Below are positions 30,177-38,060 of a stretch of DNA of 64,000 nt, piece after piece (within the stretch, counting starts at the first letter, position 1; each line of letters starts with the position of its first letter). Below the pieces are notes generated by a model. It searched no databases. It was not told where the DNA came from and saw nothing but the letters and a program-made list of their open reading frames with translations. The stretch is from Tenacibaculum dicentrarchi (lineage in GTDB: Bacteria; Bacteroidota; Bacteroidia; Flavobacteriales; Flavobacteriaceae): NCBI RefSeq assembly GCF_900239345.1, contig NZ_OESZ01000012.1:248001-312000 (forward strand), given 5' to 3'. The translations under genes were made by a program, and so were the position numbers.

Positions 30177-31217
30177 TTAATCTAAAAAAAATTCCCACGC
30201 TTTTTTACTGTTATAATGTAAACTTCCGTTTGATACTTCTAACGGACTTTCAAAATTATTGGTAAATAAACTTCCTGTTCCTAAACCTTGAGGCAACGGA
30301 TTTTTTAAAGTTTGCGTCCATTGTGCAATAGCATTTAAACCAATATTACTTTCTAATGCAGAAGTTATCCAATTATCGGCATGGTGTTTTTTTGCTATTG
30401 AAATCCACTCTTCACTTCCTTTGATTCCGCCAACTAAACTTGGTTTTAAAATAATGTATTGCGGTTTAATTGTTTCAATACATTTTTCTTTTTCTTCGGA
30501 TGTAAAAACGCCTATTAACTCTTCATCTAAAGCAATTGGCAAAGGTGTTTTTTTGCACAAACTAGCCATTTCTTGCCACTGACCTTGTTTTATAGGCTGT
30601 TCGATAGAATGAATTTCTAACTCTGATAATCGTTGTAATTTTTGTAAAGCGTCTTTTGGTGTAAAACCTCCATTTGCATCAACACGTAAAGTAATTTCTT
30701 TTGATGAAAATTCGTTTCTGATAGATTTTAACAAATCAATTTCTGTTTCAAAATCGATAGCTCCAATTTTCATTTTTATAGTAGAAAAACCTTGTTGCAA
30801 CTTGTCTTTAATTTGCTGTTGCATAAAGGCTTTATCTCCCATCCAAATTAATCCGTTTATGGCAATAGCTTCTTTTCCTTTGGTAAAATTAGAAGGAAAT
30901 AATTCAAATTTATTTTCAAATTTTAATGATAAAAAAGCTTGTTCTAATCCGAATTGAATAGACGGGAAGCGAATCGCTTCGGCTAATAAAACCTCTAAAC
31001 CTAAATTAATATTTTCACAAAACCATTTTAGTTTTTCTTCATAATCTGGCGTATCATCAATACTTAATCCTCTGAATAAACCGCACTCTCCTATTCCTAT
31101 TTTATCTTCTTGTTTTAAGGTGATAAACCAAGTTTCTTTGGTTCTTAAAATTCCTCGAGATGTTCCGCTTGCTTGTTTAAAGTTAAGCAAATATTTATGA
31201 TAGGTTGCTTTTATCAT
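30177..31217 (-). CDS. menC: o-Succinylbenzoate synthase (enolase superfamily)
   Basis: 346 aa. Dehydrates SHCHC to o-succinylbenzoate. The catalytic blocks are in order: KMK at 148-150, DAN at 180-182, EQP at 206-208, DEE at 231-233 and YIILKPSLVGG near 265. Dipeptide epimerases share this fold, but the menE and menA neighbours make MenC most likely. Confidence 0.9.
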   Translation of the reverse strand: MIKATYHKYLLNFKQASGTSRGILRTKETWFITLKQEDKIGIGECGLFRGLSIDDTPDYEEKLKWFCENINLGLEVLLAEAIRFPSIQFGLEQAFLSLKFENKFELFPSNFTKGKEAIAINGLIWMGDKAFMQQQIKDKLQQGFSTIKMKIGAIDFETEIDLLKSIRNEFSSKEITLRVDANGGFTPKDALQKLQRLSELEIHSIEQPIKQGQWQEMASLCKKTPLPIALDEELIGVFTSEEKEKCIETIKPQYIILKPSLVGGIKGSEEWISIAKKHHADNWITSALESNIGLNAIAQWTQTLKNPLPQGLGTGSLFTNNFESPLEVSNGSLHYNSKKAWEFFLD

Positions 31218-31250
31218 TATGCACTATTTTTAAGTGATTATTGGTTTTGC

Positions 31251-31313
31251 GTTAGGGATTGCAATGGAAATCCTTTTGTGAGGCACGAACAAAAGATTGT
31301 AATGTAAAGCCCG
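31251..31313. repeat. Dispersed non-coding repeat, copy C
   Basis: GTTAGGGATTGCAATGGAAA, TCCTTTT, a short variable part, AAAAGAT and TGTAAAGCCCG. The head matches copy A (11963) closely; the tail differs by one base in the GTAAAGC/GGAAAGC core. It fills most of the gap between the SRPBCC gene and menC. Confidence 0.6.
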
Positions 31314-31330
31314 CTCGAACGCCCAAAAAA

Positions 31331-31843
31331 TTATTGTTCTGACAACTCTTTTAACTGTGTTAAGCAATTCATATTTACAGCTTTAAATGTTCCTTTAAAA
31401 TAAGGATACAAACAGGCTGTTAGGTATGATTTACTATTTACACTGCTATTTTGTGTAACGATGGTACTTGCGTTGTTAGATGCGAAATTGTAGCTATCAA
31501 TTTTAATCATTTCGCTTGAAGTAAATTGAAATGTTATTTTTTGATTAGGTACAAAATCTGTTATTTTTTGAGCCATTTTAACCTCTTGTCCGTTGCTTTC
31601 TACAGTCATTCTATAAGTACTTCCTATAACGGCTGGTTTTTGCTCAATTACTTCGATTGACTTAATATTTGGCAACCATTTTTTTATTAATTCAGGATTT
31701 GTAAAGTTCTCAAAAACCTTATTCACAGGTTTATCTATTGTTATTTTAGTACTATATTCTACTTCTTCTACAACAATTCCTGTTATTAAAAAAACAAGTA
31801 CAAAGGCAGTTACAATTCCTAAAGTTATTTTTACAGCTTTCAT
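31331..31843 (-). CDS. SRPBCC-family protein with N-terminal membrane anchor
   Basis: 170 aa. A hydrophobic segment at about 5-26 is followed by a START/Bet v1-like domain (TIDKPVNKVFENFTNPELIKKWLPN, ITFQFTSSEMI). Such domains bind hydrophobic ligands; the ligand here is unknown. It lies 4 nt after the UPF0173 hydrolase, so they are co-transcribed. Confidence 0.8.
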   Translation of the reverse strand: MKAVKITLGIVTAFVLVFLITGIVVEEVEYSTKITIDKPVNKVFENFTNPELIKKWLPNIKSIEVIEQKPAVIGSTYRMTVESNGQEVKMAQKITDFVPNQKITFQFTSSEMIKIDSYNFASNNASTIVTQNSSVNSKSYLTACLYPYFKGTFKAVNMNCLTQLKELSEQ

Positions 31844-31847
31844 TTTT

Positions 31848-32525
31848 TTATAATGTAATAGTTTGTCCTATTTCTAAAACAGTTAATTGTTTATTGGCTT
31901 TTGTAAATTTATTTTTTGCTTCATTTACATCAATTTCTATTGGTGCAAATGTGTTAAAATGACAACCGATTACATTGTCACATTCAACCAAATTACTAGC
32001 AATAATTGCATCATCAATTCCCATTGTAAACGTATCGCCTATTGGAAAAATAGCTACTGTTAATTTTGTAGTCATCGGAATTAATTTCATATCCATAGTT
32101 ACAGCAGTATCTCCAGCAATGTATAATGTTTTTTCTTCGGATGAAATTACAAATCCTCCTGGTTGCCCTCCGTAAGTTCCATCAGCAAATGATGAAGTAT
32201 GAATTGCGTTTACATATTTGGCTGAAAAAGCATCAGTTTTAAAAGTTCCACCATAATTTACAGCCGCTGTTTTAAAACTTTTAGCTCCGTAATATTGTGC
32301 TATTTCAAAATTAGAAATAATTGTTGCACCTGTTTGTGTTGCCAAAAGTTCAACATCTAAAACATGGTCTTGATGTGCGTGTGTTACTAATATATAATCG
32401 GCTTTGATATCAGTTATTTTGATATTTGATGCTAATGGATTTCCTGTAATAAAAGGGTCAACTAATAAATGTGTTCCGTTAATTTCGATACCGAAACAAG
32501 AATGGCCGTAAAATGTAATGTTCAT
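31848..32525 (-). CDS. UPF0173-type metal-dependent hydrolase
   Basis: 225 aa, metallo-beta-lactamase fold. The metal motif THAHQDH (HxHxDH) is at about 48-54, with a later Asp in IAGDTAVTMD and His in IGCHFNTF. Begins MNITFYGHSCFGIEI, typical of the UPF0173 (YtkL) family; substrate unknown. Sits between menA and the SRPBCC gene. Confidence 0.9.
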   Translation of the reverse strand: MNITFYGHSCFGIEINGTHLLVDPFITGNPLASNIKITDIKADYILVTHAHQDHVLDVELLATQTGATIISNFEIAQYYGAKSFKTAAVNYGGTFKTDAFSAKYVNAIHTSSFADGTYGGQPGGFVISSEEKTLYIAGDTAVTMDMKLIPMTTKLTVAIFPIGDTFTMGIDDAIIASNLVECDNVIGCHFNTFAPIEIDVNEAKNKFTKANKQLTVLEIGQTITL

Positions 32526-32555
32526 TATGTATTATTTATAATGTTATTTTTAGTT

Positions 32556-33476
32556 TTATAAAATATTTCCTAATCCAAATAATATAGCAAAGAAAAAAGT
32601 ACTTAGTGCTACTTTTTTTAATTCACCATCTAATAACGGTTCTTCTTTGTTTTTATAAACAAAAAATAGATGCTTTATAATTGGTAAATAAGCTAATATA
32701 AATAAGAATTGTAATGGTGATTTAAAGTTAATTACTACATATAAATTAGCAAATAAAAATGATGCGATGATTAAATAATAATGATAATATTTAGATAAAG
32801 AAGCTCCTAATTTAACAACCAACGTATTTTTACCAACTTTTGCATCGTTTACTCTATCTCTCATATTATTTAAGTTCAAAACAGCTGTACTTAATAATCC
32901 GACAGTAATTGCAGGTAAAAAAATAGTGATATTTAATTGTTTTGTATATAAAAAGTATGTTCCTACAACAGCTAATAATCCGAAGAAAAGAAATACAAAA
33001 ACATCACCAAAACCGCTGTAACCATAAGCCGATTTCCCTACGGTATATTTTATAGCTGCAACAATTGAGGAAACTCCTAATCCGAAGAAAATTACTGAAA
33101 ACAAAAAATTATCCTTTCCGAAAGATACATAAATAAGCAATAATGCTATTATTAAAGTGATAACTCCTGTAATAATCATTGCCATTTTCATCCGTTTTGG
33201 CGTTATTGCTCCTGATGAAACCATACGTGCTTCTCCTTCTCTATTATCATCAGTTCCTTTGATACCGTCTCCGTAATCATTCGCAAAATTTGATAACACT
33301 TGAAAACCGATAGTTGTTAAGATTGCAAGTATAAATATTAAATAGTTTTTTTCGGAATTTGGAAAGTTATCGTTGGTATAAGTAGAAAAATTGGCTAAAA
33401 AACTTCCAACAATAATTCCAGAAACCGATAACGGTAAAGTTCTTAAACGTGCGGCTTTTATATAATTTTTAATCAT
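32556..33476 (-). CDS. menA: 1,4-Dihydroxy-2-naphthoate polyprenyltransferase
   Basis: 306 aa with the start chosen at 33476 (MIKNYIKAARLRTLPLSVSG). A longer frame to 33518 would begin inside the palindromic repeat at 33498-33542 and is unlikely. UbiA-fold membrane enzyme with about eight helices that attaches the polyprenyl tail in menaquinone synthesis. The two Asp-rich motifs are present: NDYGDGIKGTDDNREG and NMRDRVNDAKVGKNTL. Confidence 0.93.
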   Translation of the reverse strand: MIKNYIKAARLRTLPLSVSGIIVGSFLANFSTYTNDNFPNSEKNYLIFILAILTTIGFQVLSNFANDYGDGIKGTDDNREGEARMVSSGAITPKRMKMAMIITGVITLIIALLLIYVSFGKDNFLFSVIFFGLGVSSIVAAIKYTVGKSAYGYSGFGDVFVFLFFGLLAVVGTYFLYTKQLNITIFLPAITVGLLSTAVLNLNNMRDRVNDAKVGKNTLVVKLGASLSKYYHYYLIIASFLFANLYVVINFKSPLQFLFILAYLPIIKHLFFVYKNKEEPLLDGELKKVALSTFFFAILFGLGNIL

Positions 33477-33497
33477 GTATTGTTTTTTAAAAAATCT

Positions 33498-33542
33498 CGA
33501 CTCCGCTCGAATTGACAATATTTGTCTGAACGAGCGGAGTCG
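33498..33542. repeat. Palindromic repeat with 12-bp GC-rich stem
   Basis: CGACTCCGCTCG and CGAGCGGAGTCG are exact complements around a 21-nt centre that itself contains TGACA/TGTC-type pairing. GC-rich in an AT-rich setting. It lies between menA and the Fe-S gene. Confidence 0.7.
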
Positions 33543-33565
33543 GAATAATCTTATAAAATATTTTT

Positions 33566-34345
33566 TTATAAATTATTTGCTTGAGCTATTAACTCAGCAA
33601 TATCTTGTACTATAACCTGATCTTCTTTCAGTTTAAATTTTACACCATCCGTCATCATAGTATTACAATATGGGCAACCTGTTGCTATAATTTGTGGATT
33701 TGTTTCTAATGCGTCTTCAGTTCGTAAAACATTAATTTCTTTATCACCTCTTTCAGCATCTTTAAACATTTGCGCTCCTCCTGCTCCACAACATAAAGCG
33801 GTAGATTTATGACGTTTCATTTCCGTCATTTTTACCCCTAAACTACGAATTAATTCTCGCGGAGTTTCATAAACATCATTTGCACGACCTAAATAACAAG
33901 GGTCGTGATAAGTAACACGTTTTCCTTTTAAATTTGTATCATCTATTGATAAACGACCTTCGCTTATTAAGTTATTTATAAATTGTGTGTGATGATATAC
34001 TTCGTAATTCCCTCCTAATTCTGGATATTCATTTTTTAAAGTATTAAATGAATGCGGGTCACAGGTTACTATTTTTTTTATTTCGTATCCATTTAAAACT
34101 TCAATATTCATCATTGCTTGCATTTGAAACAAAAATTCGTTTCCTGCTCGTTTTGCTGCATCACCTGTTGAACTTTCTTCAGTACCTAACACTGCAAAAT
34201 CTACCTTTGCTAGGTTTAATATTTTTACAAACGCTTTGGTTATTTTTTTAGCTCTATCATCATAACTTCCTGCTGCTCCTACCCAAAACAACACTTCTGG
34301 TTGTTTGCCCTGAGCCATCATTTCTGCCATTGTTGGTACGTTCAT
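33566..34345 (-). CDS. CCG-domain (heterodisulfide-reductase-like) Fe-S protein
   Basis: 259 aa. It has two cysteine-rich CCG-type segments: YHDPCYLGRANDVYETPREL ... ALCCGAGGAQMF and CPYCNTMM, plus an N-terminal KIVTCDPHSFNTL. Such domains bind non-cubane or linear Fe-S centres in subunits of Hdr-, GlcF- and LldE-like complexes. The gene is paired with the membrane ferredoxin-type gene at 34421-35740, and the two probably form one quinone-linked electron-transfer complex; the electron donor is unknown. Confidence 0.9.
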   Translation of the reverse strand: MNVPTMAEMMAQGKQPEVLFWVGAAGSYDDRAKKITKAFVKILNLAKVDFAVLGTEESSTGDAAKRAGNEFLFQMQAMMNIEVLNGYEIKKIVTCDPHSFNTLKNEYPELGGNYEVYHHTQFINNLISEGRLSIDDTNLKGKRVTYHDPCYLGRANDVYETPRELIRSLGVKMTEMKRHKSTALCCGAGGAQMFKDAERGDKEINVLRTEDALETNPQIIATGCPYCNTMMTDGVKFKLKEDQVIVQDIAELIAQANNL

Positions 34346-34420
34346 AGTTGTATATTTTTAAGCGTTTACTTTTAAATTAAAAAATATTGGAATTTTTAGA
34401 TTGATTTTTAATACTTAATA

Positions 34421-35740
34421 TTAATCTTCATCTTTCCAGTTTAATCTGTCTTGTTGACTATATTGCCAAGGTGCTCCGTTATTTTCAATATTACTCATCA
34501 TCATATTTAACTCTTGCGGAGCTGCAGATTCTTCCATTACTAAATAACGACGCATTTCTAAAATAATAGATAATGGGTCAATATCAATAGGACATTCTTG
34601 CACACAAGCATTACAACTTGTACACGCCCATAATTCTTCTGGAGAAATATAATCGTTTAATAACTGCTTTCCATCATCTTTAAAAACGCCATTATTAGCA
34701 TCAATATTTTTCCCGACCTCTTCTAAACGGTCACGAGTATCCATCATAATTTTTCTAGGAGATAATTCTTTTCCTGTTAAATTAGCTGGACATGATGATG
34801 TACAACGTCCACACTCAGTACATGTGTAAGCATTCATTAATTGCACCCAGTTTAAATCGGTAACATCAGATGCACCAAATTTTTCTGGTTCTTCTTCTTC
34901 CGTACCTTCTTCTGGCATTGCATACGGGTCAGCATCAGGATCCATCATCATTTTTACTTCTTTAGTAACCGATGCAACATTTGTAAATTGTCCTTTAGGT
35001 TTTAAATTTGCAAAAAATGTATTTGGGAATGCTAATAATATGTGTAGATGTTTCGAATAATATAAGTAATTTAAGAAAATTAAAATACCTATAATATGTA
35101 TCCACCAAGCTGATTTTTCAATAGTATGTAATTCTTCTGATGAAAACCCATCAAATAAAGGTGCTATAAATTGAGAAATAATATTACCTGCTCCTGCTTC
35201 TTGAAAAGGAACATCCGTAGCATTCATTATTAAAAATAACGACATTAACACCATTTCAAAATATAAAATAATATTACCATCATTTTTAGGCCAACCTGTC
35301 ATTTCTTTACTCCAAAAGCGTTTTACTCTTTCTATATTTCTACGTAACCAAAATATCGTTACAGCAACAAAAACTAACACTGCTAAAATTTCAAAATTAC
35401 CGATTAAAAATCCGTAAATGGCATTTCCTAAAATAGGCTGAAAAACACGATGTGTTCCTAATAATCCATCAATTACAATTTCTAACATTTCAATATTAAT
35501 CAAAATAAATCCTACATAAACTACAATATGTAAAATTCCTGAAAGCGGACGACGCACCATTCGATATTGTCCTAAGGCTATTTTCGCCATATTTTTCCAA
35601 CGCTCAGGTTTTCTATCTGTTCTATCAACGTCTTTTCCTAGTTTAATATTTCTTATCAACTTGCGAACATTCATTACAAAGTATCCAATACCTGTAATTA
35701 AAATGGCTGCAAAAATAATGTTTGATAAATATTTCTCCAT
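34421..35740 (-). CDS. Membrane-bound (Fe-S) oxidoreductase subunit with two 4Fe-4S sites
   Basis: 439 aa. About five membrane segments in the first 250 residues (NarI-like cytochrome b arrangement, several His) are followed by an acidic linker (EEGTEEEEPEKF) and a soluble part with CTECGRCTSSCP and CTSCNACVQECP. It would pass electrons between the CCG protein encoded downstream and the quinone pool. Similar gene pairs are common in Bacteroidetes; the physiological reaction is not known to me. Confidence 0.9.
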   Translation of the reverse strand: MEKYLSNIIFAAILITGIGYFVMNVRKLIRNIKLGKDVDRTDRKPERWKNMAKIALGQYRMVRRPLSGILHIVVYVGFILINIEMLEIVIDGLLGTHRVFQPILGNAIYGFLIGNFEILAVLVFVAVTIFWLRRNIERVKRFWSKEMTGWPKNDGNIILYFEMVLMSLFLIMNATDVPFQEAGAGNIISQFIAPLFDGFSSEELHTIEKSAWWIHIIGILIFLNYLYYSKHLHILLAFPNTFFANLKPKGQFTNVASVTKEVKMMMDPDADPYAMPEEGTEEEEPEKFGASDVTDLNWVQLMNAYTCTECGRCTSSCPANLTGKELSPRKIMMDTRDRLEEVGKNIDANNGVFKDDGKQLLNDYISPEELWACTSCNACVQECPIDIDPLSIILEMRRYLVMEESAAPQELNMMMSNIENNGAPWQYSQQDRLNWKDED

Positions 35741-35784
35741 CGTTCTATATTTATTAAGTTTGTAAAGGGTTAGTGTTTAAAGGC

Positions 35785-36750
35785 TTATTTAGAGCTTATA
35801 TTTTTGGTGTTAGCTTCTTTATTATAAGGTATTGCTTTTTTACCAAATAATGATATATGTACAAATCTTTTAGGATTTAACTTCACTTCTCGTAATAATT
35901 CTTCCATTTCTTTAGAAGCATTAGTTAAATTAGTGTACATTTTATCGTCGGTCATTAGCTTTCCTAAGGTTCCTTTACCATCTTTCATATTTGCTAATAA
36001 GCCATTTACATTACCTAGCGTTGTTTCTAGTTTTTTAACAGTTGTACCTAAATTAGACTTAGCTAAATCATCTGATAATTTAGAAAAGTTATCTGTAATT
36101 TTTTTAGTATTTGTAAGCGTTACTTTTAAGTTTTCTTTACTATTACTCAATAAATTATTTACTGATGTCAATGTTTTTCGAACATCAGTAATTGTGCCTT
36201 CTAAACCAAGAATACTTTTATTTAAACTTTTACGTGATTTTTGATCTAATACGGTATTCATTCCTAGTAACAACGAATCAGCACCAATAAGTACACTTTG
36301 TAAATTTGACTGAATAGGATTTAATTTTTCGCCTACAGATGAAAAAAGATCCGATTCTACTTCTCCTTTTAAATAATCCCCAGAAACAGCAAGTCCGCCA
36401 TCATATTTTGGTACTATTGCTAAATTTTGCCCCCCCATTAAACTTGCCGAGTAAATTCGAGCAATACTATTTTTAGAAAATTCAAAATCGCTGTCTAAAG
36501 ATATCTCTACTAATAAAACACCTTGTTTTTCAGGAGTTGTATTAAATGAAATATCATCAATTTTACCAACCTTTAGTCCGTTTATAGTTACTAAACTTGC
36601 TTTATTAAGTCCATTAATATTCTTATACTCCACAAAAAATTGTCTACGACTACCGCTAAATAAATTTTCTCCTTTTAAAAAATTATAGCCCCAAATAAAT
36701 AATACTATAATAACGACAGTAACAATACCTGTTTTAAGTTCTTTTGACAT
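35785..36750 (-). CDS. MlaD/MCE-family protein
   Basis: 321 aa. One N-terminal membrane segment (about 8-24) and an MCE domain (FFVEYKNINGLNKASLVTIN, GLKVGKIDDISF), then a long helical region with repeated Asn/Ser/Lys-rich heptads (about 130-290). MCE proteins carry phospholipids between the membranes as partners of an ABC transporter; the MlaE/MlaF genes are not next to it here. It follows the amidase gene by 65 nt on the same strand. Confidence 0.9.
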   Translation of the reverse strand: MSKELKTGIVTVVIIVLFIWGYNFLKGENLFSGSRRQFFVEYKNINGLNKASLVTINGLKVGKIDDISFNTTPEKQGVLLVEISLDSDFEFSKNSIARIYSASLMGGQNLAIVPKYDGGLAVSGDYLKGEVESDLFSSVGEKLNPIQSNLQSVLIGADSLLLGMNTVLDQKSRKSLNKSILGLEGTITDVRKTLTSVNNLLSNSKENLKVTLTNTKKITDNFSKLSDDLAKSNLGTTVKKLETTLGNVNGLLANMKDGKGTLGKLMTDDKMYTNLTNASKEMEELLREVKLNPKRFVHISLFGKKAIPYNKEANTKNISSK

Positions 36751-36815
36751 ATATAAAAATTATAGCACGAAAATACTAATAATTTTCGTGAGTAGAAATT
36801 TTGATTTTTGCTAAA

Positions 36816-37970
36816 TCAACGGTTTTTTAGCGCTTGTTTAACCGATATTCTTTTACCACCCTTAAAAGCAACGATCCAAGCATCTTTATAACCTACCTTT
36901 CTTACCTTAATTAAACTCTTTTTTACTTTTGATAAACTAGCAGAACTTCCATAATAATATTTATAATAACCGCTAATATATTTTGATTCTATATTTCTTA
37001 AGCCTCTAAAATTAAAATTCTGCTTATTTAATCGTTTTTTAGATGCTGCTATTTGTACTTTAAAGAGTATCTTTTTTTTACGAACTGCTTGTTTTTTTAT
37101 TTTAACAGCTTTCTTTTTTCTAATAACAACGGTTTTTTTAGGCTTAGAAACCTCTACTACATCTTGATTAATGCTGTTTAATTTTAACCTTTTTACATAT
37201 TTTTTAATAGCAGTAGCTATTGATTTTGCCATTTTCAACTGCCCATACTTTGAATTTAAAAACCGTCCTTCTGTTTTGTTTGATAAAAAACCTAACTCAA
37301 TTAAAACACTAGGCATAGCGGTTTCACGCAGTACTAAAAAATTAGCCTGCTTTACTTTTCGGTCATATCTTTTAATACTTTTAAAATTGGTTTGTACAAA
37401 ACTTGCCAACGCCAAACTTGCATCTAAATTTTCTTCCTGTAAAACAGATAATCCAATTAAAGACTCCGGAGAATTAGGGTCATAATCATAATTTTTTTTA
37501 TAATCATCTTCTAATAAAATTACGGAATTTTCTTTTTTCACAATTTCAAAATTCTCATCATTCCCTTTTAAACCAAGAACATACGTTTCTGAACCATGTG
37601 GTTTTACTGATTTATTAGAGTTACAATGTATCGATACAAATAAATCAGCATTTTTCTTATTAGCAATACTAGCTCGTTTATGAAGCTCTATAAAAACATC
37701 TTTTGTTCGGGTATAACGAACATTAATACTTTGGTCTTTTTTTAAAATAGCCCCTATTTTTAGAACTAATTTTAAAGCTATTTTTTTTTCAATATACGCA
37801 CCTCTAGAAGCTCCCGCATCCTTTCCTCCATGACCAGCATCCAAAACAATGGTATATTTTTTTTGGGCATAGATTGTTTTTGAAAATCCGAAGAAACAAA
37901 AAATAAAGATTAAAAATAAAAAATTATTTTTCAAGTGATTATATTTACGTAATTTTAAGAATTGCATCAA
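36816..37970 (-). CDS. N-acetylmuramoyl-L-alanine amidase with SPOR-like C-terminus
   Basis: 384 aa. Signal peptide or anchor (about 16-36), then an Amidase_3 domain with zinc ligands and catalytic Glu: VLDAGHGGKDAGAS, VSIHCNS and SVLIELGFLSN. A Lys-rich linker (about 270-300) leads to a SPOR-like domain (LFKVQIAASKKRLN ... DAWIVAFKGGKR), which binds denuded septal glycan. It probably splits daughter-cell peptidoglycan. Divergent from the LptD-like gene, with about 90 nt between them. Confidence 0.92.
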   Translation of the reverse strand: MMQFLKLRKYNHLKNNFLFLIFIFCFFGFSKTIYAQKKYTIVLDAGHGGKDAGASRGAYIEKKIALKLVLKIGAILKKDQSINVRYTRTKDVFIELHKRASIANKKNADLFVSIHCNSNKSVKPHGSETYVLGLKGNDENFEIVKKENSVILLEDDYKKNYDYDPNSPESLIGLSVLQEENLDASLALASFVQTNFKSIKRYDRKVKQANFLVLRETAMPSVLIELGFLSNKTEGRFLNSKYGQLKMAKSIATAIKKYVKRLKLNSINQDVVEVSKPKKTVVIRKKKAVKIKKQAVRKKKILFKVQIAASKKRLNKQNFNFRGLRNIESKYISGYYKYYYGSSASLSKVKKSLIKVRKVGYKDAWIVAFKGGKRISVKQALKNR

Positions 37971-38060
37971 TAAAATTTAACTATTTTTGGTTTTTGGTTT
38001 TTGGCATACAAATAGTCCGCCAAAGCTTTTAAATATAACACAAAAATAGCATTTATAACA

